A model generated the notes under the pieces. That model was not told the DNA's origin, searched no databases, and was given only the letters and a program-made list of their open reading frames with translations. Shown here one piece after another: positions 34,445 to 43,005 of a stretch of DNA of 64,000 nucleotides. The position numbers and the translations under genes were made by a program. Source of the DNA: DAOMFB01 sp963801475 (GTDB taxonomy: Bacteria; Acidobacteriota; Thermoanaerobaculia; UBA5066); NCBI GenBank assembly GCA_963801475.1, contig CAWDEX010000002.1:434001-498000 (forward strand), written 5' to 3'. Numbering within the stretch: the first letter of the stretch is position 1; every line of letters begins with the position of its first letter.

Positions 34445-35875
34445 ATGCCGGCCGGACCCCGAACGTTCTATCTGATCGCGATCGGGGGCACGGCGATGAC
34501 CCCCCTCGCCAGCCTCCTCGTGGAGCGGGGCGAGCGGGTCCTCGGCTCCGACGGGCCCCTCTATCCCCCCATGTCCGACCGTCTTGCCGCGCTCGGGATC
34601 GAGGTCCTCCCGGCATGGAACGCCGCGAACCTGCCGCCGGACGCGGCCCGCGTCGTCGTCGGAAACCTCGCCCGCGCCGACAACCCGGAGCTCCGGGAGG
34701 CCCTGCGCCGGGGGCTTCCCGTCGCATCGATGCCCGAGACGCTCCGGGCGGAGATCCTCGCCGGGCGTCACCCGGTCGTCGTGGCCGGCACCCACGGAAA
34801 GACGACCACCACCGCCCTGACGGCCTGGCTCCTCGCCTCGGCCGGACGCGAGCCCGGCTACCTCGTCGGCGGCGAGCCCCTGAACTTCGACGCCCCCGCC
34901 CGCACGGGCCGCGGCCCTGCGTTCGTCGTGGAGGGGGACGAGTACTCGACGTCGTACGCGGACAAGGGGCCGAAGTTCCTCCACTACGCCCCGCGAACGT
35001 TCGTCCTGACCTCCGTCGAATTCGACCACGCCGATCTCTTCCCGGATCTCGGCGCCGTGAAAGCCGCGTTCCGCCGCGGCGTGGCGATCGTCCCGCCCGA
35101 CGGGCGGATCGTCGCCTTCGCCGACGACCCGAACGTCCGCGACGTGCTGCAGGGGGCCGCCTCGCCCGTGACGCTCTATTCGCTCGAGGACGACAAGGCC
35201 GATCTCTCCGCGGGAGGAGTCCTCGCGTCCGGGGACGCTCTCCGGTTCACGATCCTCCGCCGCGGCGATCCCCTTCTCGACGCGACGCTTCCCCTCTCCG
35301 GGCGCCACAACGCCGCAAACGCCCTCGCCGCCGTGGCCGTCGCGCTCGAGTTCGGCCTTTCTCCCACGGAGATCGCGACGGGCCTCGCTTCGTTCCGCGG
35401 CGTGAAGCGCCGGATGGAGGTGCTGGGGTCCGCCTCGGGCGTGACCGTCGTCGACGATTTCGCGCACCACCCGACGGCCGTCGCCTCGACGCTCGACGGC
35501 GCGAAGCGACGCTTCCCCGGCCGGCGGGTCTGGGCCGCCTTCGAGCCGCGCTCGATGACGGCCGGGCGGGCCGATTTCGCGGAGCCCACCTTCGAGGCGC
35601 TGTCAACGGCCGACGCGGTGGCTCTTGCGGCCCCGTTCCACGCCGCGCGTCTCTCGCAGCCCGGCGGCCCCGGGGCGTTCGACGCCGACGCCCTCGTCGC
35701 GAGGCTCCGCGCGGCGGGAAGCCCGGCCGTCACCGCCGGAACCCCCGAGGCCCTTCTCGCGGCGCTTCTCCCCGAGCTTCGGCCCGGCGACGTCGTCGTC
35801 TCGATGTCCTCCGGCGCCTTCGACGGCTTCCCGGTGAAGCTGCTCGCGGCACTCGCCGCCCGGGAGTCACGCTAG
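34445..35875 (+). CDS. mpl: UDP-MurNAc:L-Ala-gamma-D-Glu-meso-Dap ligase (Mpl)
   Basis: Mpl recycles the tripeptide released from peptidoglycan by attaching it to UDP-MurNAc. The 476-residue protein has the Mur ligase N-domain (FYLIAIGGTAMTPLASLL), the ATP loop GTHGKTTTTAL, the central EGDEYSTSYADKGPKFLHY signature distinctive of Mpl, FDHADLFPDL, and the C-terminal domain with VVDDFAHHPTAV. The length is typical. The ATG at 34445 begins at the Rossmann strand. Recycling fits the nearby slt and the Dap-producing dapF. It converges on the FAH-type gene. Confidence 0.94.
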   Translation: MPAGPRTFYLIAIGGTAMTPLASLLVERGERVLGSDGPLYPPMSDRLAALGIEVLPAWNAANLPPDAARVVVGNLARADNPELREALRRGLPVASMPETLRAEILAGRHPVVVAGTHGKTTTTALTAWLLASAGREPGYLVGGEPLNFDAPARTGRGPAFVVEGDEYSTSYADKGPKFLHYAPRTFVLTSVEFDHADLFPDLGAVKAAFRRGVAIVPPDGRIVAFADDPNVRDVLQGAASPVTLYSLEDDKADLSAGGVLASGDALRFTILRRGDPLLDATLPLSGRHNAANALAAVAVALEFGLSPTEIATGLASFRGVKRRMEVLGSASGVTVVDDFAHHPTAVASTLDGAKRRFPGRRVWAAFEPRSMTAGRADFAEPTFEALSTADAVALAAPFHAARLSQPGGPGAFDADALVARLRAAGSPAVTAGTPEALLAALLPELRPGDVVVSMSSGAFDGFPVKLLAALAARESR

Positions 35876-35879
35876 GAGG

Positions 35880-36650
35880 TCACCCTTCCTTCTCGACCCG
35901 GACCGAGAGGGAGCCGACTTTCCCGATTCGGACTTCCAGCGTCTGGCCGGGGGCGAGCGGGGCCACCCCTTCGGGCGTCCCCGTCAGGATCACGTCCCCC
36001 GGCTCGAGGGTCATCGCGTGCGAGGCCCAGGCGACGAGCGCGGGAACGTCGAAGACCATCGACGAGGTCCTCCCCGACTGCTTCACGGCGCCGTCGACGA
36101 GCGTCTCGAGGAGAAGGTCCGACGGGTCGACGTCGGTTTCGATCGCGGGGCCCAGCGGACAGAAGGTGTCGAATCCCTTGGCCCGCCACCACTGGCCGTC
36201 CATCTTCTGGAGGTCGCGGGCTGTCACGTCGATCGCCACCGTGTAGCCGAAGACGGCGCCGAGCGCCTCACTGCCGGCAAGCCGCCGCGCGCGTTTCCCG
36301 ATGACGATGGCGAGCTCCCCTTCGTAGTCGACGCGAGAGGACTCGGGCGGGAGGAGAACCGTTCCCTTGTGAGGGAGAAGCGCGCTCGGAGGCTTGAAGA
36401 AGACGAGCGGCTTCTCGGGCACCTCGTTCCCCAACTCGGCGGCGTGCGCGCGGTAGTTGCGGCCGATGCAGAGGATCTTCGACGGGACGACCGGAACGAG
36501 GAGCTTCGCGCTCCGCCGGTCCACCGGCGTGCCCGCCCGCTCCGGCCGCCCGCCCGTCTCCCACGGCGCGGCGGCGAGCGGAAGGATTGACTCCCCTTCG
36601 ACGAGGCCGCAGGCGGCCCGTCCCTGGTGCTCGAAGCGGACGACTCTCAT
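35880..36650 (-). CDS. Fumarylacetoacetate hydrolase family protein
   Basis: The 256-residue protein has the FAH catalytic core: ILCIGRNYRAHAAELG, EKPLVFFKPPSALL, RVDYEGELAIVIGKRAR with acidic metal ligands, YTVAIDVTARDLQ, and GDVILTGTPEGVAPL. Such proteins cleave or decarboxylate beta-keto acids such as acylpyruvates, oxaloacetate or 2-hydroxyhepta-2,4-diene dioate; the substrate is not fixed by sequence. The second ATG at 36650 is chosen, as it lies 6 nt after GGGAGGA and overlaps the dapF stop as ATGA. It is the last gene of the trmFO-to-FAH run. Confidence 0.9.
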   Translation of the reverse strand: MRVVRFEHQGRAACGLVEGESILPLAAAPWETGGRPERAGTPVDRRSAKLLVPVVPSKILCIGRNYRAHAAELGNEVPEKPLVFFKPPSALLPHKGTVLLPPESSRVDYEGELAIVIGKRARRLAGSEALGAVFGYTVAIDVTARDLQKMDGQWWRAKGFDTFCPLGPAIETDVDPSDLLLETLVDGAVKQSGRTSSMVFDVPALVAWASHAMTLEPGDVILTGTPEGVAPLAPGQTLEVRIGKVGSLSVRVEKEG

Positions 36651-37492
36651 CTCCATTCCTCCCAGCGAATTTCACCTTCAAAAAGGATGCGGGCGTCTCC
36701 CGTGAGCCGGATGCCGGAGGCCGCCTTCCCCGAACGGGCGAAATCGACGGTCAACGTCTCTCCCGACCTCGTCTTCACCCGGACCGGCGGTGCGTCGCCG
36801 TCCCGGAGGGACGCCACGACGGCCGCCGCGACCGTCCCCGAGCCGCAGGCGAGCGTCTCGTTCTCGACGCCCCGCTCCCAGGTGCGGATCCCGAGGGACG
36901 ACGGGCCGACGGGTGCGACGAAGTTGACGTTGGCCCCCTCCGGCATCTCCGGGTGCCGGCGAAGCGGCGGGCCGAGCCGCTCAAGGTCGAGCGCGGCGAG
37001 CGCCACGCCCTCCGCCACGGCGACCACGAGATGCGGCACCCCGACAAGGACTTCGACGGCCTCCGCCGCGATCGTGCCGCCCCCCAGCCCCAGCGTCGGG
37101 AGCGTCCGCCCCGGGCGCACCGCCTCCGGCAGCCCGATCGTCACGCGCCCGTCCGCGCCGACGCGCGCCTCGACCGGCCCCCAGCCCGTCCGGACGACGA
37201 AGTCCCCCGCGATGCCGAGGACCCGCGACGCGAGACGTGCCGCGCAGCGCGTGCCGTTCGCGCAGAAGCGCGAGGTCCCGCCGTCACCGTTGAAGTAGTC
37301 GGCGACGACCTCCGCGCCGTCGCGCCGGACGAAGAGGACGCCGTCGGCACCGATGCCGGTCCGCCGGTCGCAGAGACGGCGGATCGCCTCGGCCTCCCCC
37401 GCGTGCCCCGAGGGAGCGCCGAGGAACATCACGAAGTCGTTCCCGGCTCCGGCCATCTTCACGAAGCGTGACGGAAGCGGTCCGGCGCTCAC
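36647..37492 (-). CDS. dapF: Diaminopimelate epimerase
   Basis: DapF converts LL- to meso-diaminopimelate for lysine and peptidoglycan. The 281-residue protein has the two-lobe fold: FVKMAGAGNDFVMF, the first active-site cysteine in GTSRFCANGTRCAARL, GANVNFV, and the second in ENETLACGSGTVAAAVV. Length is typical. The GTG at 37492 overlaps the preceding FN3 lipoprotein stop as GTGA. The context with mpl across the convergent junction suggests a peptidoglycan theme. Confidence 0.94.
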   Translation of the reverse strand: MSAGPLPSRFVKMAGAGNDFVMFLGAPSGHAGEAEAIRRLCDRRTGIGADGVLFVRRDGAEVVADYFNGDGGTSRFCANGTRCAARLASRVLGIAGDFVVRTGWGPVEARVGADGRVTIGLPEAVRPGRTLPTLGLGGGTIAAEAVEVLVGVPHLVVAVAEGVALAALDLERLGPPLRRHPEMPEGANVNFVAPVGPSSLGIRTWERGVENETLACGSGTVAAAVVASLRDGDAPPVRVKTRSGETLTVDFARSGKAASGIRLTGDARILFEGEIRWEEWR

Positions 37493-38604
37493 TTTGGCTC
37501 CTCGGCGCGAGCGCTCTCGTTTCCCGACCGGTCCACGGCCGTAGCGGCGTAGCGCGTCTCCGGGGGGCTCACCGCGTCGAACCACGCCGTCTCTTTCAGG
37601 CCGTCGGCCGCGACCGCCCACGCCGCGGCGCCAGGCTCCTTTCGGTACACGCGGTAGGCGGCGAAGTCCGGAACGAGAACCGGGTTCCAGACGAGGCGCG
37701 CCCCGCCCCCCTCCCGGAGGACGAGGAAGCCGCCGGGCGCGGGGGGCGGAAAGACATCGGCGGTGTCGACGAGGACCTCGTCCGCCGCCGGGCCGAGCAG
37801 GAGCGGCTTCTCGTCGGACAACGCAGCGCGGACCGTGTAGAGGTAGCGACGGTCCGGCCGGGCCGCGGAGTCGGCGTACGAGGTTTCGTCCTTCACGAGG
37901 GCGACGGGATCCTCGTACCACTCGTCGCCGGTCCCTTTCCGGTAGATGGCGTACGCCCCGGCGCGGGCGGGGCGGGTGCCGTCGAGCATCTCCTCCGGAG
38001 GGAGCCAGTCGAGGCAGACGCGGTTCTCCTCGACGACGGCGCGGAGAAAGAGGGGACGCCCCGGCGGGAGGACCGGGATGATCCCGGCGATCGGCGAGAG
38101 GTCCGAGACGAGCTTCTTTTCGCGGGTGGCTGTCACGCCGTAGCGGAGGAGGACCTGCCCGAGCCGCCGCTCCTTGTAGATCGGGAGAAGCGGGTCGCGG
38201 AAGAGGACGTCCCCTCCCACGGTCCATTCGTCGAGATCGGCGGGCGTGAGCTCCGCGAGGACAGAGGCCCGGGCGCGGAACTCCTTCTCCTGCCGCTCAC
38301 GGTCGGCAGCCCCCGGGGCCGGCGGGACCGGCCGGACCCCCTCGCGGGCGGCCTGCAGCTCGCGGTAGATCGTCACCTTCCGGAGGGCCGTCAGCGGGTC
38401 CCCCAGCGCCGTCCGGGACGGAAGGGGGAAGCGGACGACGACGTCGGATCCGTCCTGGGAAATGGCGAGCGGCTCCGGCCGCGCGGGGACGACGAGGATC
38501 GGCGGCAGCGGGTCGAGCTTCTTCCCGCAGCCGGCCACGAGAAGAGCCCCGACGAGGACGAGGGGAGCCCGGGAGGCGCGAATGCGGCGTCGCGAATCAG
38601 CCAT
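37489..38604 (-). CDS. Lipoprotein with fibronectin type III-like domains
   Basis: The 371-residue protein has a lipoprotein signal (APLVLVGALLVAGC, lipobox VAGC) and two or three beta-sandwich units with RYGVTATREKK, AYAIYRKGTGDEWYEDP, RYLYTVRAAL, AYRVYRKEPG and RYAATAVDRSGNESA, the hallmark of FN3 domains. It probably sits in the periplasm or outer membrane. It stands between hslU and dapF, and overlaps dapF by four nt. Function unknown, but the position in an operon of proteolysis and wall genes is stable enough to note. Confidence 0.82.
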   Translation of the reverse strand: MADSRRRIRASRAPLVLVGALLVAGCGKKLDPLPPILVVPARPEPLAISQDGSDVVVRFPLPSRTALGDPLTALRKVTIYRELQAAREGVRPVPPAPGAADRERQEKEFRARASVLAELTPADLDEWTVGGDVLFRDPLLPIYKERRLGQVLLRYGVTATREKKLVSDLSPIAGIIPVLPPGRPLFLRAVVEENRVCLDWLPPEEMLDGTRPARAGAYAIYRKGTGDEWYEDPVALVKDETSYADSAARPDRRYLYTVRAALSDEKPLLLGPAADEVLVDTADVFPPPAPGGFLVLREGGGARLVWNPVLVPDFAAYRVYRKEPGAAAWAVAADGLKETAWFDAVSPPETRYAATAVDRSGNESARAEEPK

Positions 38605-38627
38605 GCCGACGTCGCGCCCCCGGGGCC

Positions 38628-39962
38628 TCACAACACGAAGCGGGAGAGATCCCGGTTCCGGACGAGCGCCGTGAGGGCCCGCTCGACGTACGGCCGGTCG
38701 ATGACGATCCGCGCGCCGGCGGCGTCGGGACCGGCGAACGAGATCTCCTCGAGGACGGTCTCGAGGATCGTGTGGAGGCGGCGCGCGCCGATGTTCTCGA
38801 GGTTCCCGTTCACTTCGGCGGCGGCCCGCGCGATCTCGGCGAGGCCGTCGCCCGTGAAGACGATCTCGATCCCGTCGGCCGAGAGGAGCTGCGCCGCCTG
38901 CTTCGGAAGGGCGTGCTCCGGCTCCGTGAGGATCCGGAGGAAGTCGGCCTCGGTCAGGGCGTCGAGCGAGACGCGGATCGGGAAGCGCCCCTGGAGTTCG
39001 GGAATCAGGTCCGACGGGCGCGAGACGTGGAAGGCCCCCGCCGCGATGAAGAGGACGTGGTCGGTCTTCACCATGCCGTGCTTCGTCTTGACCGACGTCC
39101 CCTCCACGAGCGGGAGGAGGTCGCGCTGGACCCCTTCGCGCGAGACGTCGGGCCCGGCGCCCTTCCCCTCCCGTCCCGCGATCTTGTCGATCTCGTCGAG
39201 GAAGACGATGCCGCTCTCCTCGGCCCGCCGGATCGCCTCCGAAGGAACGGTGGCCTCGTCCGTCAGGGCGTCGGCTTCGCGGTCGACGAGAAGGGGCCGC
39301 GCCTCGGCCACGGTCGTCTTCAGGCGCTTCTTCCGGGGACCGCCGAAGAGGCCTGGCATCATCCCCGGCAGGTCGATCCCCATCTCCTCGACCCCCTGCG
39401 GGGTCATGACGGAGATCTGCGGCGTCCGGTCGTCCTCCACCTCGATCTCGACCTCGCGCCCGTCGAGCTTCCCCTCGGCCAGATCCCGCCGGATCCGCTC
39501 GCGCCCCTCGAGAGGCGAGCCGTCCGCCGGCGGATGGCCCACGAGGAGGTCCACGAGCTTCTCCTCGGCCGCCGCCGCGGCCCGGTCGGCGACGCGCGCG
39601 CGCCGCTCCTCCTTCACGAGGCGGAGCGCCGCGTCGACGAGGTCGCGGGCGATGGAGTCGACGTCCCGTCCGACGTAGCCGACCTCGGTGAACTTGGACG
39701 CCTCGACCTTCACGAAGGGGGCGTCGGCCAGGCGCGCGATCCGCCGGGCGATCTCGGTCTTCCCGACGCCGGTCGGACCGATCATCAGGATGTTCTTCGG
39801 CGTGATCTCCCGCGCCGTCTCCGGCGGGAGCTGCTGCCGCCGCCACCGCTCGCGGAGGGCGATGGCCACGGCGCGCTTCGCCTTGGCCTGCCCGACGACG
39901 TGCCGGTCGAGCTCGGCCACGATCTTCCGCGGCGAGAGGTCCCGGAGGCGCCGCGCTCTCAT
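38628..39962 (-). CDS. hslU: ATP-dependent protease ATPase subunit HslU
   Basis: HslU is the AAA+ unfoldase that feeds HslV. The 444-residue protein has the N-domain, Walker A GPTGVGKTE, Walker B IVFLDEIDKIAGR, an intermediate I domain (about 110-240), and the C-terminal FEARIGGAR-type sensor segment IGARRLHTILE. It ends SRFVL, a variant of the usual FIL-type tail that docks in HslV. The ATG at 39962 overlaps the hslV stop as ATGA. Confidence 0.96.
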   Translation of the reverse strand: MRARRLRDLSPRKIVAELDRHVVGQAKAKRAVAIALRERWRRQQLPPETAREITPKNILMIGPTGVGKTEIARRIARLADAPFVKVEASKFTEVGYVGRDVDSIARDLVDAALRLVKEERRARVADRAAAAAEEKLVDLLVGHPPADGSPLEGRERIRRDLAEGKLDGREVEIEVEDDRTPQISVMTPQGVEEMGIDLPGMMPGLFGGPRKKRLKTTVAEARPLLVDREADALTDEATVPSEAIRRAEESGIVFLDEIDKIAGREGKGAGPDVSREGVQRDLLPLVEGTSVKTKHGMVKTDHVLFIAAGAFHVSRPSDLIPELQGRFPIRVSLDALTEADFLRILTEPEHALPKQAAQLLSADGIEIVFTGDGLAEIARAAAEVNGNLENIGARRLHTILETVLEEISFAGPDAAGARIVIDRPYVERALTALVRNRDLSRFVL

Positions 39963-40504
39963 GGCAGCGTTTCGACCCGGATCGAGTCGTTCGTGTAGAC
40001 GTCGATCGACGCGGCGATCTTCAGCGACTCCTTCACGATCGTCGGCGCGTCGAGCGTCGAATGGAGCAGCAGGGCACGCGCCGCCGCGGCCGCGTAGGGA
40101 CCCCCCGAGCCGACGGCGAGGACTCCCTCGTCGGGCGCGATCACGTCCCCCGTCCCCGAGAGGAGGAGCGACGTCTTCGCGTCGGCCACGACGAGAAGCG
40201 CCTCGAGCTGGCGGAGGGTCTTTTCCGTGCGCCAGTCGGTCGCCAGCTCCACGGCGGCCCGCTCGAGCTGCCCGTGGAACTCCTCCAGCTTCCGCTCGAA
40301 GCGGGTGAAGAGGGCGACGGCGTCGGCGGTGGAGCCGGCGAAGCCGGCCAGCACCCGACCGTCGAGAAGCCGGCGGATCTTCGAGGCGCCGTGCTTCACG
40401 ACGGTGGTTCCCATCGTCACCTGCCCGTCGCCCCCGAGAGCGACGGACCCGTCCCGCCGGACGCAGAGGATGGTGGTGTGGCGGAAGAGAGGCTCTGTCC
40501 TCAC
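39959..40504 (-). CDS. hslV: ATP-dependent protease proteolytic subunit HslV
   Basis: HslV is the proteasome-related threonine protease. The 181-residue precursor carries an N-terminal propeptide of nine residues before the nucleophile TTILCVRRDG; LGGDGQVTMG and the KIRRLLDGRVLAGFAGSTADA segment are typical. In many species the nucleophile follows just Met, so the longer propeptide must be removed. The GTG at 40504 has a TAGACT hexamer exactly 6 nt upstream and no ribosome site. Coupled to hslU. Confidence 0.96.
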   Translation of the reverse strand: MRTEPLFRHTTILCVRRDGSVALGGDGQVTMGTTVVKHGASKIRRLLDGRVLAGFAGSTADAVALFTRFERKLEEFHGQLERAAVELATDWRTEKTLRQLEALLVVADAKTSLLLSGTGDVIAPDEGVLAVGSGGPYAAAAARALLLHSTLDAPTIVKESLKIAASIDVYTNDSIRVETLP

Positions 40505-40510
40505 GGGGGG

Positions 40511-40516
40511 AGTCTA
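40511..40516 (-). promoter_or_regulatory. -10 hexamer TAGACT of hslV (leaderless type)
   Basis: The hexamer ends exactly 6 nt before the hslV GTG. It lies in the 28-nt gap after xerC, so hslV may have its own start of transcription within the operon. Confidence 0.5.
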
Positions 40517-40532
40517 GCCGGGCCGGGGCGCC

Positions 40533-41504
40533 CTATTCCTCCTCGGCCCGCGGGTGGCTCTTCCGGTAGACCTCGATCAGCCGCTCGGCGTCGAGGTGCG
40601 TGTACTTCTGGGTCGTCGAGAGCGAGGCGTGGCCGAGGAGCTCCTGGATGGAGCGGAGGTCGGCCCCCGCAGCGAGGAGATGCGTCGCGAAGCTGTGCCG
40701 GAGGGCGTGCGGCGAGGCGTGACGCGTCACCCCCGCGACCCGGAGGGCGCGGTCGAGGATCCGCCGGACGCTCCGGTCGGTGAGGCGTCCCCCACGGCTG
40801 TTCCGGAAGACCGCGTCGGCGTCGGAGACTCTGCGCGGGGGACGCGCCCCGCTCCGGCGTCTCCTCGCGACGGGTTCGTCCCCCCCGCGCTCCCCCTGCC
40901 GTTCGCGGAGGTACTCCCGGAGCGCGGTGGCCGCCTTCTCGCCGAAGGGGACGATCCGTTCCTTCCGCCCCTTCCCGAGCGTCCGGAGCTGGCGGGAGGC
41001 GAGGTCGATGTCCGGAAGGTCGAGGGCCACGAGCTCGGAGACGCGGAGGCCGGTCGCGTAGAGCAGCTCGAGGAGGGCCCGGTCGCGCGCCGTGAGACCC
41101 GTCTCCCCGTCCTTGCCGGCTTCCACCACGGCGGCCGCCTCGGCGACCGAGAGGGTCCGCGGGAGCGCCCGGTCGGCTCGCGGCGTCGCGACGGCGCGGG
41201 CGGGGTTTCCCTCGGCCCGCCCCTCGCGTGCGAGGAATCGGAAGAAGGCGCGGAGCGCCGACAGGTGGCGCCCCATCGAGGTCTTCGAGAGGCCCCGGGC
41301 TCGGAGGTGGGCGAGCCAGGAGCGGACGGCAAGGACGTCCGCCCCCGCCGCCGCGATCTCCGCTTCGGGGCGGTTCAGGAACTCACGGGAGAGGAAGGTG
41401 GCGAAATCGCGGACGTCGCGCAGGTAGGCCGCCCGGGTGTGCGGCGAAACCCCGCGCTCGTCGCGGAGATGCCGCTCGAAAGCCGCCACCTCGTCGGGGA
41501 GCAC
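40533..41504 (-). CDS. xerC: Tyrosine recombinase XerC
   Basis: XerC resolves chromosome dimers at dif with XerD and FtsK. The 323-residue protein has an N-terminal SAM-like DNA-binding domain (TRAAYLRDVRDFATFL) and the catalytic domain with R in LYATGLRVSELVAL, K in GKGRKERIVPF, HALRHSFATHLL, and the tyrosine in LSTTQKYTHLD after ELLGHASL. An Arg-rich insert of about 30 residues (DEPVARRRRSGARPPRR) lies between the K and the HxxR motifs and is longer than usual. The GTG at 41504 has a CACAAT hexamer exactly 6 nt upstream. It fits the trmFO-xerC-hslVU order known from Firmicutes. Confidence 0.94.
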   Translation of the reverse strand: MLPDEVAAFERHLRDERGVSPHTRAAYLRDVRDFATFLSREFLNRPEAEIAAAGADVLAVRSWLAHLRARGLSKTSMGRHLSALRAFFRFLAREGRAEGNPARAVATPRADRALPRTLSVAEAAAVVEAGKDGETGLTARDRALLELLYATGLRVSELVALDLPDIDLASRQLRTLGKGRKERIVPFGEKAATALREYLRERQGERGGDEPVARRRRSGARPPRRVSDADAVFRNSRGGRLTDRSVRRILDRALRVAGVTRHASPHALRHSFATHLLAAGADLRSIQELLGHASLSTTQKYTHLDAERLIEVYRKSHPRAEEE

Positions 41505-41510
41505 CCCGCT

Positions 41511-41516
41511 ATTGTG
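41511..41516 (-). promoter_or_regulatory. -10-like hexamer CACAAT of xerC
   Basis: It ends exactly 6 nt before the xerC GTG; four of six positions match TATAAT. Confidence 0.4.
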
Positions 41517-41550
41517 CGACGGCGGGGCTCCGGGCCTCCGGCCCGGTCTT

Positions 41551-42909
41551 CTATCGGGGCCTCGCCCCCGGGGCGGGAAGCGCCTCGCCCATCCACGCCC
41601 GAACCGCGGCGAGGGCGTTCCTCACGATCGCCTCGCGCCGCGCCCCCTTGTCCCGGAGCTTCGGAATGTCGGCGTCGTCCATCAGGCCGAACGTGACGTT
41701 CGCGGGCTGGTAATCGCGTTCGGGGCGGTCCGAGACGTGACGCGCGAGCGAGCCGAGGGCGGTCGAGTAAGGGAGCGGAACGGGCTCCCGCCCCTCGAGA
41801 AGCTGGGCGAGCGTCGCGCCGACCATGAGGCCCGTCGCCCCCGACTCGAGGTACCCCTCGACCCCGGTCAGCTGCCCCGCGAAGAAGACCTCGGGCGCCT
41901 TCTTCCACCGGAGGAGCCGGTCGAGGTGGGCCGGCCCGTTGATGTACGTGTTCCGGTGAAGCATCCCGAACCGGACGAAGACCGCCGCGCCGAGGCCCGG
42001 GAGGGTCCGGAAGATCCGCCGCTGCTCGCCGACCGTCAGCTTCGTCTGGAAACCGACGAGGTTCCAGTGCTCCTTGGCGAGGTCGTCCTGCCGGAGCTGC
42101 ACGACCGCGTAGGGCTCCTTCCCCGTCCGGGGGTCGCGCAGGCCGAACGGCTTCATCGGCCCGTGCCGGAGCGTCTCCGGCCCCCGCTCGGCCATGGCCT
42201 CGATCGGAAGGCACCCCTCGAAGTAGGCGGCCTTCTCGAAATCGTGGAAGGGGACCTTCTCGCCCGCGAGGAGCTCCGCCACGAACGCCTCGTAGCCCGC
42301 CTTTGCGAGCGGGATGTTCAGATAGTCCTCGCCGCCCCCCTTTCCCCACCGGCTCGCGGGAAAGAGCTGCGAGAGGTCGAGCGAGGACGCCTCGACCACC
42401 GGGGCCACCGCGTCGTAGAAGTAGAGGTAGCTGTCGCCGAGGGCCCTCTTCAGGGACGCCGCGAGAAGCTCCGACGTGAGGGGTCCCGTCGCCACGACGA
42501 TGTGGCCGCCGTCCGCCCGGGCGTCATCGAGGTTCGTGACCTCCGCGCGCACGAGATCGATCTCCGGAAGCGCCGTCACCCGCCGTGTCACCCCCTCGGC
42601 GAAGAGCGCCCGGTCGACCGCCAGCGCGTCTCCGGCCGGGACCGCCGCCTTCCGCGCCTCCTCGAGCAGGAGGCTCCCGACCAGCTCCATCTCCCGCTTC
42701 AGGAGGCCGACGGCGTTCAACGGGTTGTCGGAACGGAAGGAGTTCGAGCAGACCATCTCGGCGAGCCGGTCGGTCGCATGCGCCTCGGTCGTCCGGACGG
42801 GACGCATCTCGACGAGGCGGGCCCGGTGACCCCTCCGGGCAAGCTGCCACGCGCACTCCACGCCGGCGAAGCCGCCGCCGACGATCGTGACGCGGGGAGG
42901 AGCGGTCAT
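41551..42909 (-). CDS. trmFO: Folate/FAD-dependent tRNA (uracil-54-C5) methyltransferase TrmFO
   Basis: TrmFO makes ribothymidine at position 54 of tRNA with methylene-tetrahydrofolate and FAD. The 452-residue protein has the FAD dinucleotide fold VTIVGGGFAGVECAWQLARRG, the EMRPVRTTEAH segment, VCSNSFRSD and LLKREM, VVATGPLTSE, then the TrmFO-typical RHGPMKPFGL and a C-terminal GVEGYLESGATGLMVG. The ATG at 42909 has a TAGAAT hexamer 9 nt upstream. It is the first gene of the run that leads through xerC and hslVU to FAH. Confidence 0.95.
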   Translation of the reverse strand: MTAPPRVTIVGGGFAGVECAWQLARRGHRARLVEMRPVRTTEAHATDRLAEMVCSNSFRSDNPLNAVGLLKREMELVGSLLLEEARKAAVPAGDALAVDRALFAEGVTRRVTALPEIDLVRAEVTNLDDARADGGHIVVATGPLTSELLAASLKRALGDSYLYFYDAVAPVVEASSLDLSQLFPASRWGKGGGEDYLNIPLAKAGYEAFVAELLAGEKVPFHDFEKAAYFEGCLPIEAMAERGPETLRHGPMKPFGLRDPRTGKEPYAVVQLRQDDLAKEHWNLVGFQTKLTVGEQRRIFRTLPGLGAAVFVRFGMLHRNTYINGPAHLDRLLRWKKAPEVFFAGQLTGVEGYLESGATGLMVGATLAQLLEGREPVPLPYSTALGSLARHVSDRPERDYQPANVTFGLMDDADIPKLRDKGARREAIVRNALAAVRAWMGEALPAPGARPR

Positions 42910-42918
42910 GGGGCGGCG

Positions 42919-42998
42919 ATTCTAGGGGACGGCACGGGAAGGTCGGCGTGAGGTCCGCACCGCCTTCCGGTGCCGGATCCCGGAAGGCGCGGTAGCCT
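42919..42998. promoter_or_regulatory. Divergent -10 pair for trmFO and phzF
   Basis: TAGAAT (minus, 42919-42924) ends 9 nt before the trmFO ATG. TAGCCT (plus, 42993-42998) ends 7 nt before the phzF ATG at 43006. Neither gene has a ribosome site. Confidence 0.45.
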
Positions 42999-43005
42999 CT
43001 CCGCC

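Noticed and set aside
40533..41504. Integrase of a mobile element
   Set aside because: Motifs and the trmFO-xerC-hslVU context indicate housekeeping XerC; no att sites or cargo boundaries are visible.
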